A stretch of DNA of 37,350 nucleotides, taken from assembly GCA_946482595.1 (NCBI GenBank), contig CAMLSD010000049.1, positions 1 to 37,350 of the forward strand, in the 5' to 3' direction. Below are positions 25,550 to 33,181 of this stretch, in pieces. The notes beneath the pieces are model-generated. The model was given only the letters and a program-made list of their open reading frames with translations. It was not told the origin of the DNA and did not search any database. Made by a program: the position numbers and the translations under genes. How positions within the stretch are numbered: position 1 is the stretch's first letter; every line of letters begins with the position of its first letter. The DNA is from an uncultured Comamonadaceae bacterium. GTDB taxonomy: Bacteria > Pseudomonadota > Gammaproteobacteria > Burkholderiales > Burkholderiaceae.

Positions 25550-26011
25550 TTACAGGCAGTCCGGCCCCTGCACCGCCTGCAGCACCACCTGGGACTGTCC
25601 ATCGCGCTCGCGGTGGCGCAACCACCACACCGCAGCTTTCTTGACCGACCAGGACTGCTCGACCTGTGCAAGCAGCCGGGCCGCCACCAGCCCCAGCGTG
25701 GGCTGATGACCGATCACCAGCACCGGCTCGCTGGCCAGCGGCCAGCGAGCTGCCTTCAGCAAGGCCTCCACCGAGCCGCCGGGCACCAGCGCCGCCACCG
25801 TCTTGAACGAGCGCTCCAGCATGCGTGCCGTCTGCTGCGTGCGTACGGCCGGACTCACCAGGATGCGGGTCGACTCGGCCAGCCGCTGGTTGAGCCATTG
25901 CGCCATGCGGGCCGCCTGTCGTTCACCCTTGGGGGTCAGGGCACGTTCAATGTCGTCCTGCCCGGGCTTGATCAGCTGGGCTTCGGCGTGGCGCCACAGG
26001 ATGAGGTCCAT
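25550..26011 (-). CDS. sixA: Phosphohistidine phosphatase
   Basis: 153 residues from the ATG at 26011. Histidine-phosphatase fold with the catalytic RH pair at R7-H8 (ILWRHAEA), R57 in SPAVRTQQTA and the second histidine H102 in VIGHQPTLG. SixA removes phosphate from histidine residues of phosphorelay proteins. The protein is compact, as in E. coli SixA, with no extra domain. It lies 32 bp downstream of ppk1 on the same strand and is probably co-transcribed. The sixA-ppk1 pairing is common in betaproteobacteria. Confidence 0.9.
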   Translation of the reverse strand: MDLILWRHAEAQLIKPGQDDIERALTPKGERQAARMAQWLNQRLAESTRILVSPAVRTQQTARMLERSFKTVAALVPGGSVEALLKAARWPLASEPVLVIGHQPTLGLVAARLLAQVEQSWSVKKAAVWWLRHRERDGQSQVVLQAVQGPDCL

Positions 26012-26043
26012 CGTCAGACTCGCGCGGTGCGCGGCGCACCCGC

Positions 26044-28146
26044 TCAGTACCGGTAGCGCTGCATCAGCGCCTGCTGGGCATTCGGCCCGTCGGTGGCCAC
26101 CCGCGCGTACTGCCCCTCGGGGCCCTGGATCCAGGCATCCATGGCGTCGTGCAGATAAGGCACGAGGCATTCATCGATCACCCGCTGCCTCAACGCCACG
26201 TCGCGCACCGGCCAGGCCAGTTCGATGCGTCGGAACATGTTGCGGCTCATCCAGTCGGCGCTCGACAGGTAGAGCACCTCGTCGTTTTCGGTCGCCCCCC
26301 AGCGGAAGTACAGCACCCGCGTGTGTTCGAGGAAACGGCCCACGACCGAGCGCACGCGAATGCGATCGGTGAGCCCCGGCACACCGGCCGGCAGCATGCA
26401 GGCGCCACGCACGATGAGGTCGATCTCGGCACCTGCCTGCGCGGCCCGCACCAGCGCCTCGATCAGCGGCACGTCGGTGAGGGCATTGACCTTGGCGATG
26501 ATGCGCGCCGGCCCGCCGGCACGCGCCGCCTGCTCCACGCCCTCGATGTGCCGCAGCATCTGGCGGTGCAGGTTGAACGGCGCGACCAGCAGATGCCGCG
26601 GCGCGCGCACCTTGGTCAGGCTGGCCAGTTGCTGGAACACCGTGTCGGCGTCGGCGGTCAGTTCAGGATCGGCCGTGAGGTAGCCCACATCGGTGTAGAG
26701 CCTGGCCGTGCGCGGGTTGTAGTTGCCGGTGGACAGGTGGGCATAGCGGCGCAGCACCGGCCCGCGCGAGCCCTGTTCACGGCGCGTCACCAGCAGCAGC
26801 TTGGCATGGGTCTTGAGCCCGACGATGCCGTACACCACCTGCGCGCCCACCGCTTCGAGCCGCTCGGCCCAGTTGATGTTGGCCTCTTCGTCGAAGCGTG
26901 CCTTCAGTTCCACCACGGCGGTGACTTCCTTGCCACGGCGGGCCGCTTCGAGCAGCAGGTCCATCAGCACCGACTGGGCGCCGGTTCGGTAGATGGTCTG
27001 CTTGATCGCCAGCACGTCGGGATCGTGCACCGCCTCGCGCAGGAACTGCACCACCGGCTCGAAGGACTCGAAGGGGTGATGCAGCAGCAGGTCACCTTGC
27101 TGGATGCGCTCGATCAACGAGCTCTGCCGCGGCAGGTCGGCCGGCCAGGCCGGCTCATAGGGTTCGAATCGCAGCGCCGGCGCGTCGGCCTGATCGATCA
27201 GTTCGTTCAGCCGCACCAGGTTCACCGGTCCGTTGACGCGGTAGAGCGCGGCCTCCGGCAGGTCGAACTGCTGCAGCAGGAAACCGTAGAGCTCGGGCGG
27301 GCAGGTGCTCACCACCTCGATCCGGATGGCCTGACCGAAATGGCGGGTCGTCAGCGACGAACGAAGGGCCTGCCGCAGGTTGGTGACGTCCTCCTCGTCG
27401 ACCGCCAGATCGGAATCGCGCGTGACGCGGAACTGCGAGAAGGCCTCGACGCTGCGCCCTGGGAACAGCTCCTCCAGGTGCGCCCGGATCACGCTGGACA
27501 GCATCACGAACACCTGGCGGCTGCCTTGCCCGTCATCGACCAGATGGTCGGGCAGGCGGATCACACGGGGCAGCACACGCGGCACCTTGACGATGGCGAT
27601 CGAGTTCTCGCGTCCGAAGGCGTCCTTGCCACCCAGCTTGACGATGAAGTTCAGCGACTTGTTGGCCACCTGCGGGAACGGGTGCGCCGGGTCGAGCCCG
27701 ATGGGCACGAGCAAAGGCCGCACCTGGCGCTGGAAGAACTGGTCCACCCATCGACGCTGTTCGGCATTGCGCTCGGCATGGTTCAGGATGACGATGCCGC
27801 GGCGCTGCAGTGCCGGCATCACCTCTTCATTGAAGACGGCGTACTGGTGGTCGATCAGTTCGTGCGCGGCAGCGGCCACGTCGGCCAGGTCTCGCGCCGA
27901 CACACCCGCGCCGGGCTGGCGCGAGGCCTCGATGTAGTCGCCGAACCGCACTTCGAAGAATTCGTCCAGGTTGGACGAGACGATGCAGATGTAGCGCAAC
28001 CGCTCCAGCAGCGGCACGTCGTCTCGCCGCGCCTGGGCCAGCACACGCCGGTTGAATTCGAGGATCGCCCTTTCGCGGTTCAGCAGCACCAGCGGGCTGG
28101 GCGACTGGGCGTGTGGCGTGGGAGGAAGTTCGGTCTCGGCGCTCAT
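26044..28146 (-). CDS. ppk1: Polyphosphate kinase 1
   Basis: 700 residues. It makes polyphosphate from ATP. The N-terminal domain reads LLNRERAILEFNRRVLAQA then ERLRYICIVSSNLDEFFEVR. The head domain and the two phospholipase-D-like catalytic domains follow. The autophosphorylated histidine is H470 (RRYAHLSTGNYN) and the second essential histidine is H608 (GRFLEHTRVLYF). The length is normal for the family. Upstream are phased GTCA repeats and TATACT ending nine bases before the ATG, so the gene looks PhoB-controlled. It is read with sixA, and the plcP-agt pair lies just upstream on the same strand. Confidence 0.96.
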   Translation of the reverse strand: MSAETELPPTPHAQSPSPLVLLNRERAILEFNRRVLAQARRDDVPLLERLRYICIVSSNLDEFFEVRFGDYIEASRQPGAGVSARDLADVAAAAHELIDHQYAVFNEEVMPALQRRGIVILNHAERNAEQRRWVDQFFQRQVRPLLVPIGLDPAHPFPQVANKSLNFIVKLGGKDAFGRENSIAIVKVPRVLPRVIRLPDHLVDDGQGSRQVFVMLSSVIRAHLEELFPGRSVEAFSQFRVTRDSDLAVDEEDVTNLRQALRSSLTTRHFGQAIRIEVVSTCPPELYGFLLQQFDLPEAALYRVNGPVNLVRLNELIDQADAPALRFEPYEPAWPADLPRQSSLIERIQQGDLLLHHPFESFEPVVQFLREAVHDPDVLAIKQTIYRTGAQSVLMDLLLEAARRGKEVTAVVELKARFDEEANINWAERLEAVGAQVVYGIVGLKTHAKLLLVTRREQGSRGPVLRRYAHLSTGNYNPRTARLYTDVGYLTADPELTADADTVFQQLASLTKVRAPRHLLVAPFNLHRQMLRHIEGVEQAARAGGPARIIAKVNALTDVPLIEALVRAAQAGAEIDLIVRGACMLPAGVPGLTDRIRVRSVVGRFLEHTRVLYFRWGATENDEVLYLSSADWMSRNMFRRIELAWPVRDVALRQRVIDECLVPYLHDAMDAWIQGPEGQYARVATDGPNAQQALMQRYRY

Positions 28147-28154
28147 GAAAAATC

Positions 28155-28188
28155 AGTATATGACCGCGAGATGACAGTTTTGCGACGC
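28155..28188 (-). promoter_or_regulatory. Candidate Pho-box promoter of ppk1
   Basis: On the minus strand three heptamers stand at 11-bp steps: GCGTCGC (28188-28182), CTGTCAT (28177-28171) and CGGTCAT (28166-28160). The consensus Pho unit is CTGTCAT with 4-bp spacing. The -10-like TATACT occupies 28160-28155, ten bases after the second heptamer, the spacing found in PhoB-activated promoters. Transcription would start within a base or two of the ATG at 28146. Confidence 0.65.
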
Positions 28189-28206
28189 TCCATCGCCCGG
28201 GCGCGC

Positions 28207-28250
28207 GGCCGTCACACCGGCGTCAGCCTTCCGTCATGCCGGTGTCATGC
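28207..28250. promoter_or_regulatory. Four-copy 11-bp GTCA array between agt and ppk1
   Basis: GTCA stands at 28209, 28220, 28231 and 28242, each exactly 11 bp apart, forming two further Pho-box-like 7-4-7 units on the plus strand (CCGTCAC/GCGTCAG and CCGTCAT/GTGTCAT). The orientation is opposite to ppk1. The same bases contain an inverted repeat (ACACCGGC 28212-28219, GCCGGTGT 28236-28243) that could instead be the terminator hairpin of agt; both readings are possible. Confidence 0.45.
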
Positions 28251-28254
28251 GGCT

Positions 28255-29283
28255 TCAGGCGGGCTCGAACCACTCGCGCGCGGCTGGATGGGCCGGCACA
28301 AGATGGCCGATGAACTGGTCGCACACCGCCTCCCAGTCGAAGCACCGGGCGCGCGCCAGTGCGCGTTCGCGCGGCACGGCCAGCGCCTGCAAGGCTGCTC
28401 GGCCGAGGTCCTCGTCGAGCACGCCACCGTCACTGTCACCCACCACGTCGAGCGGGCCGGGCACCGGGTAGGCCGCCACCGGGGTGCCGCAGGCCATCGC
28501 CTCGAGCATCACCAGGCCAAAGGTCTCGGAGTGACTTGGAAAGACAAACGCGTCTGCAGCGCTGTAGATTGCCGGCAGATCGGTGCGCGGCACCACACCG
28601 CGCCAGTGGACCTGCGGATACTGCCGCTGCAGTCGCTCCAGCAGCGGCCCCACGCCGTAGACCACCTTGCTGCCGGGAAGGTCCAGCTTCAGGAAGGCCT
28701 CCAGGTTCTTCTCGTAGGACACCCGCCCCACATACAGGAACACCGGCCGCGGCAGCCCGAGGTCAGCCCCCGGCACCGGCTGGAACAGCGACAGGTCCAC
28801 GCCGTGAGACCAGGCCCGCAGCGCGCCAAACCGGTGACGCTGCAAGATGCCGAGCATGCCGGCAGTGGGCACCATCACGCCAGACGAGGGTGCGTGGAAG
28901 CGCCGGAACCAGGCGTAGCCCCAGGCATTGGGCAGGCGCAGGGCCTGGGTGAGGATGTCGGGGAAGCGGGTGTGAAAGGCGGTCGTGAACGCCAGCCCCT
29001 CGCGGCGGCACCATGCACGCGCCGCACTGCCCAGCGGCCCTTCGGTGGCGACGTGGATGGCGTCCGCCCGGGCTTGTGCCAGGCGTTGCGCCACCTGCGC
29101 CCCCGGCCGCCAGGCCAGCTCGATCTCGGGGTAGCCCGGGCAGGGAAAGCGGCGAAACGTCGACGGTTCGATCACCTCGACCTCATGGCCGCGCCGGGTC
29201 ATGCCCTGCACCAGCTCGACCAGGGTCGTCACGACACCGTTGACCTGAGGGCGCCAGGCATCGGTCACGAGCGCGAGCTTCAT
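28255..29283 (-). CDS. GT4 family glycosyltransferase, Agt-like (probable glycolipid synthase)
   Basis: 342 residues. It starts MKLALVTDAWRPQVNGVVTTL, the N-terminal pattern of GT4 lipid glycosyltransferases. The C-terminal nucleotide-sugar domain has GRVSYEKNLEAFL (R187, K192) and the E-x7-E motif SETFGLVMLEAMACGTP (E253, E261), as in retaining GT4 enzymes. No membrane span, so peripheral at the inner membrane. Its ATG overlaps the stop codon of the metallophosphoesterase gene by four bases (ATGA), so the two are translationally coupled. In alphaproteobacteria the same pairing (PlcP with Agt) turns phospholipid-derived diacylglycerol into glycolipids during phosphate starvation. That this enzyme glycosylates diacylglycerol is inference from the pairing. 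Confidence 0.85.
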   Translation of the reverse strand: MKLALVTDAWRPQVNGVVTTLVELVQGMTRRGHEVEVIEPSTFRRFPCPGYPEIELAWRPGAQVAQRLAQARADAIHVATEGPLGSAARAWCRREGLAFTTAFHTRFPDILTQALRLPNAWGYAWFRRFHAPSSGVMVPTAGMLGILQRHRFGALRAWSHGVDLSLFQPVPGADLGLPRPVFLYVGRVSYEKNLEAFLKLDLPGSKVVYGVGPLLERLQRQYPQVHWRGVVPRTDLPAIYSAADAFVFPSHSETFGLVMLEAMACGTPVAAYPVPGPLDVVGDSDGGVLDEDLGRAALQALAVPRERALARARCFDWEAVCDQFIGHLVPAHPAAREWFEPA

Positions 29284-30194
29284 GCCTGCACCTCGCGCTC
29301 GACGGCTTGCGCCGGCACGGCGGCATGGGCACGTTGCCACGCCGACCAGTCGATGATTTCCAGGCGGCCGTCGGGGTGTTCGACCAGCGCCGTGAGGCTC
29401 TCGACCCAGTCACCATCGTTGGCGTAGAGCACACCGTCGATGTCGCGCAGCTCGGCGTGGTGGATGTGGCCGCACACGACCCCATCGACACCGCGCTTGC
29501 GCGCCTCGCGCGCCACCGCCTGCTCGAAATCGCTCACGTAGCTCACGGCACGCTTGACCTTGAGCTTCAGGTACTTCGACAGCGACCAGTAGGGCAGGCC
29601 CGCGCGGGCCCGCATTGAGTTGAGATGCCGGTTCAGCTTGAGCGTGAACTCGTAGAGCGAGTCGCCCACGTAGGCCAGCCACTTCGCGCACTGGATCACG
29701 CCGTCGAACAGGTCGCCGTGCGTGACCCACAGACGGCGGCCGTCGGCGGTCTGGTGGATCCAGTCCTCGGCCACGTCCACCCCGCCGAAGTTGTGCTCCA
29801 CATAGCGACGGGCGAATTCATCGTGGTTGCCCGGCACGAAGATCACGCGCGTGCCCTTGCGTGCCTTGCGCAGCAGCTTCTGGATCACGTCGTTGTGGGC
29901 CTGGGGCCAGTACCAGCTGCGTCGCAGCTGCCAGCCGTCGATGATGTCGCCCACCAGAAACAAGGTCTGGCAATCGAGCACCCGCAGGAACTCGAGCAGC
30001 GAACTTGCCTGGCAGCCCGGCGTGCCCAGGTGGATGTCCGAGATGAAGGCGGTGCGCACCTTCAGGCGAGGCAGCGGTGCATCCTCCGCCGCATCGGGCT
30101 CGTCACTCGCAGCCAGTTGCCCGTCACCGAGGCTGGCAACGCCGCCCAGGCCAGGTCCGGGGAGGAAGGTCGGTGATGCCGGATGCCATTGCAT
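29280..30194 (-). CDS. plcP: PlcP-like metallophosphoesterase (phospholipase C type; LpxH superfamily)
   Basis: 304 residues. Calcineurin-type phosphoesterase with metal ligands in FISDIHLG (D53, H55), GDIIDGW (D83), GNHDE (N123, H124), THGD (H159) and CGHIHHAE (H243, H245). The segments SSWYWPQAHNDV-like (here RRSWYWPQAHNDVIQKLLRK), LPYWSLSKYLKLKVKRAVSY and NDGDWVESLTALVEH match the PlcP group, which removes headgroups from phospholipids under phosphate limitation and is usually mis-annotated as UDP-2,3-diacylglucosamine hydrolase. It is coupled to an Agt-like glycosyltransferase. The first 42 residues are low-complexity and may be partly untranslated, but no later ATG exists before the domain. 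Phased GTCA-like repeats lie upstream. Confidence 0.82.
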   Translation of the reverse strand: MQWHPASPTFLPGPGLGGVASLGDGQLAASDEPDAAEDAPLPRLKVRTAFISDIHLGTPGCQASSLLEFLRVLDCQTLFLVGDIIDGWQLRRSWYWPQAHNDVIQKLLRKARKGTRVIFVPGNHDEFARRYVEHNFGGVDVAEDWIHQTADGRRLWVTHGDLFDGVIQCAKWLAYVGDSLYEFTLKLNRHLNSMRARAGLPYWSLSKYLKLKVKRAVSYVSDFEQAVAREARKRGVDGVVCGHIHHAELRDIDGVLYANDGDWVESLTALVEHPDGRLEIIDWSAWQRAHAAVPAQAVEREVQA

Positions 30195-30202
30195 GGACCC
30201 TC

Positions 30203-30247
30203 ATCATCCGGCTCGCCGGTGACGCGCGGGCGTCAACGCCATGACGG
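30203..30247 (-). promoter_or_regulatory. Candidate Pho-box promoter of plcP-agt
   Basis: On the minus strand heptamers follow at 11-bp steps: CCGTCAT (30247-30241), a degenerate TTGACGC (30236-30230) and GCGTCAC (30225-30219). Ten bases later comes GATGAT (30208-30203), a possible -10. Start of translation is at 30194. The middle unit is poor, so the call is weaker than that for ppk1, but the spacing to the -10 is the same. Confidence 0.45.
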
Positions 30248-30307
30248 TTTGGTGAAGCCCCCCTCACGCTGATCCGGCGCCTCGTGGCGCCAGGCCAGCC
30301 GCCTGCG

Positions 30308-33121
30308 TCAGTGCGCCTTGTCCCAGTTGGGCCCCACCCCGACTTCGGCCACCAGCGGCACCTTCAGCGTCGCCACCGAAGCCATGATCGCCGGCACCTG
30401 CTCACGCACCCACGGCAGTTCGGCCTCGGGCACCTCGAACACCAGTTCGTCGTGCACCTGCATCACCATGCGGGTGGACTTGCCCTGCTCGTCCAGCGCC
30501 TTCTGCACCGCGATCATCGACAGCTTGATCAGGTCGGCAGCGGTGCCCTGCATCGGCGCATTGATGGCCGCCCGTTCGGCCCCCCCGCGGCGCGGGCCGT
30601 TCGGGCTGTTGATCTCGGGCAGCCACAGCCGCCGGCCGAACACGGTCTCCACATACCCCAGCTCCTTGGCCGATGCGCGCGTCTCGTCCATGTAGCGCTT
30701 GACGTCCGGGTAGCGCTGGAAGTAGCGGTCGATGTAGTCCTTGGCCGCCTTCTGCTCGATGCCCAGGCTGGCGGCCAGCCCAAAGGCACCCATCCCGTAG
30801 ATCAGGCCGAAGTTGATGGTCTTGGCATAGCGACGCTGCTCGCTGCTGACCTGCTCGGGCGCGATGCCGAACACCTCGCTGGCGGTGGCCCGGTGCACGT
30901 CCATGCCTTCGGCAAACGCCCGCAGCAGGCTGGCATCGCCCGAGATGTGCGCCATGATGCGCAGCTCGATCTGGGAGTAGTCGGCCGAGACGATCACATG
31001 GCCGGGCGGTGCAATGAAGGCCTCGCGGATGCGCCGCCCCTCGGCCGTGCGGATCGGGATGTTCTGCAGGTTGGGGTCGTTGCTCGACAACCGGCCGGTC
31101 ACGGCCACGGCCTGCGCATAGTTGGTGTGCACCCGACCGGTGGCCGGGTTGATCATCAAGGGCAGTTTGTCGGTGTAGGTGCCCTTGAGCTTGGACAGGC
31201 TGCGGTGCTCCAGGATCCGGGCGGGCAGCGGATAGTCCTCGGCCAGCTTTTCCAGCACTTCCTCGTCGGTGGACGGCGCACCGCTGGCCGTCTTCTTGAC
31301 CACCGGCAGCTGCTGCTTGCCGAACAGGATCTCGCCGATCTGCTTGGGGCTGCCCAGGTTGAACGGCTGGCCGGCGATCTCATGGGCCTGGCGTTCGAGT
31401 TCGAGGATGCGCTGCGCCAGCTCGTGGCTCTGACGCCCCAGCAGCTCGGCGTCGATCAGCACGCCGGTGCGCTCGATGCGCCCCAGCAGTGCTGCCACCG
31501 GCATCTCGATGGCCTCGTAGACGTACTTCAGACCCGCCTGCTGCTCGATCTGCGGCCACAGCACCTGGTGCACGTGCAGGCACATCTCGCTGTCCTCGCA
31601 CGAGTATTCGGTGGCCCGGGCCACGTCGACCTGGGCGAACGGGATCTGGTGCGCGCCCTTGCCGCAGAGGTCTTCATACGACAGGCCCTTGCGGCCAAGG
31701 TGGCGATCAGCCAGGCTTTCGAGGCTGTGCGGCTTGTGGGCCTCGAGCACGTAGCTCTCCAGCATCGTGTCGTGCACATAGCCCTGCACGGCAATGCCGT
31801 GGTTGGCAAACACATGCAGGTCGTACTTCACATGCTGACCCAGCTTCGGGCAGGCCGCGTCCTCCAGCCAGGGGCGCAGCCGCGCCAGCACCTCGTCCAG
31901 CGGCAGCTGGGTCGGTGCGTCGGGATGGTTGTGGCCAATGGGCACATAGGCTGCCTCCCCCGGGCGCACCGCGAACGAGATGCCCACGATGTGCGCCCGC
32001 ATGCCGTCGAGCGAGTCCGTTTCGGTGTCCAGCGCCGCAAGCGGTGCGGCGCGCAGGCGTTCCACCCAGGCGTCCAGCGCCGCCAGGTCCAGAATCGTTT
32101 CGTAGTGCTTCTGGCCGACGTCGCCCGCCCCGGCCGAAGGGGTCGGTGCGCCTGGCACGGCGCCGAACAGGTCGCCGGTGGTGCCATGCGCGCCCGCCGC
32201 CGCCGTCGGCGCGGGCGCTCCACCCAGCTGCGCCTCCAGTTCGCGCTTCCAGGTCTTGAAACCATGGCGCTCGTAGAACGCCAGCAGCGCGGCCTGGTCG
32301 ACGTCCTTCAGGCCCAGGCCCTCCAGCGTGGGCCAGGCCGGCAGATGCGCCGAAAGATCGCAGTCGGTCACGACGGTGATCAGGCGCCGCCCCTGGGGCA
32401 GCCAGTCGAGTGCACGGCGCAGGTTGTCGCCGGCCACCCCCTTGATCGACGCCGCCGCCGCGATCACGCCGTCCAGCGAGCCGTGCTCGGCGATCCACTT
32501 GGCGGCCGTCTTGGGGCCGACCTTGTCGACCCCCGGCACGTTGTCCACGGTGTCGCCGATGAGGGTCAGGTAGTCGATGATGCGATCGGGCGGCACCCCG
32601 AACTTGGCCTTGACACCCTCGACGTCCAGCGTTTCGTTGCTCATGGTGTTGATGAGCGTGACGTCATCGTTGACAAGCTGGGCCAGATCCTTGTCGCCGG
32701 TGGACACGACCACCTTGTGCCCGGTCTCGCGGGCCATGCGGGCCAGGGTGCCGATCACGTCGTCGGCCTCGACCCCGGGCACCTCCAGCACCGGCCAGCC
32801 CAGCAGCCGCACCACTTCGTGGATGGGTTCGATCTGCGCGGCCAGGTCTTCGGGCATGGGCGGGCGATGGGCCTTGTACTCGGCATACCACTCGTTGCGG
32901 AAGGTCGGGCCCTTGGCATCGAACACGCACACCGCATGTTCGGCGGGCACCTGCTCGCGCAGCCGCTTGAGCATCGCGATGATCCCGTGGATGGCCCCGG
33001 TGGGCTGCCGCTGCGGCCCGCGCAGGTCGGGCAGCGCATGGAAAGCGCGATACAGGTAGCTGGAGCCGTCGACCAGCAGCAGGGTGCCGGGCTGGGGGGT
33101 CGGGGAAGTCGTCGCGTTCAT
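30308..33121 (-). CDS. polA: DNA polymerase I
   Basis: 937 residues from the ATG at 33121 (a GTG at 33136 is an alternative). The N-terminal 5'-3' exonuclease domain begins LLLVDGSSYLYRAFHA and has EADDVIGTLA and STGDKDLAQLV. The 3'-5' proofreading domain is intact in its first motif, LAALDTETDSLDG. The polymerase domain has motif A SADYSQIELRIMAHISGD, the O-helix RRYAKTINFGLIYGMGAFGLA and motif C MQVHDELVFEV. A full-length, three-activity enzyme for Okazaki fragment processing and repair. It is divergent from the DUF2782 gene with 60 bp between the starts. Confidence 0.97.
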   Translation of the reverse strand: MNATTSPTPQPGTLLLVDGSSYLYRAFHALPDLRGPQRQPTGAIHGIIAMLKRLREQVPAEHAVCVFDAKGPTFRNEWYAEYKAHRPPMPEDLAAQIEPIHEVVRLLGWPVLEVPGVEADDVIGTLARMARETGHKVVVSTGDKDLAQLVNDDVTLINTMSNETLDVEGVKAKFGVPPDRIIDYLTLIGDTVDNVPGVDKVGPKTAAKWIAEHGSLDGVIAAAASIKGVAGDNLRRALDWLPQGRRLITVVTDCDLSAHLPAWPTLEGLGLKDVDQAALLAFYERHGFKTWKRELEAQLGGAPAPTAAAGAHGTTGDLFGAVPGAPTPSAGAGDVGQKHYETILDLAALDAWVERLRAAPLAALDTETDSLDGMRAHIVGISFAVRPGEAAYVPIGHNHPDAPTQLPLDEVLARLRPWLEDAACPKLGQHVKYDLHVFANHGIAVQGYVHDTMLESYVLEAHKPHSLESLADRHLGRKGLSYEDLCGKGAHQIPFAQVDVARATEYSCEDSEMCLHVHQVLWPQIEQQAGLKYVYEAIEMPVAALLGRIERTGVLIDAELLGRQSHELAQRILELERQAHEIAGQPFNLGSPKQIGEILFGKQQLPVVKKTASGAPSTDEEVLEKLAEDYPLPARILEHRSLSKLKGTYTDKLPLMINPATGRVHTNYAQAVAVTGRLSSNDPNLQNIPIRTAEGRRIREAFIAPPGHVIVSADYSQIELRIMAHISGDASLLRAFAEGMDVHRATASEVFGIAPEQVSSEQRRYAKTINFGLIYGMGAFGLAASLGIEQKAAKDYIDRYFQRYPDVKRYMDETRASAKELGYVETVFGRRLWLPEINSPNGPRRGGAERAAINAPMQGTAADLIKLSMIAVQKALDEQGKSTRMVMQVHDELVFEVPEAELPWVREQVPAIMASVATLKVPLVAEVGVGPNWDKAH

Positions 33122-33128
33122 GGCGCCG

Positions 33129-33134
33129 ATTGTC
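33129..33134 (-). promoter_or_regulatory. Candidate -10 box of polA
   Basis: GACAAT on the minus strand ends seven bases before the ATG at 33121, so the mRNA would start at or beside the start codon. No good -35 is seen. Confidence 0.35.
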
Positions 33135-33169
33135 ACGCAAGCTCACGCAGGCCCGTGCGTGGGGCGCCC

Positions 33170-33175
33170 TACAAT
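33170..33175 (+). promoter_or_regulatory. Candidate -10 box (TACAAT) of the DUF2782 gene
   Basis: TACAAT ends six bases before the ATG at 33182, again predicting a leaderless transcript that could continue into thrB. Confidence 0.45.
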
Positions 33176-33181
33176 GCAGGC

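Noticed and set aside
26149..29427. 1092-codon plus-strand open frame opposite ppk1 and agt
   Set aside because: It spans two genes of the other strand that have all catalytic motifs; no domain in the plus-strand translation.
29280..30194. True LpxH (UDP-2,3-diacylglucosamine diphosphatase) of lipid A synthesis
   Set aside because: Same superfamily, but the SWYWPQAHNDV, PYWSLS and GDWVES segments, the greater length and the coupling to a GT4 glycosyltransferase fit PlcP better. A tree would settle it.
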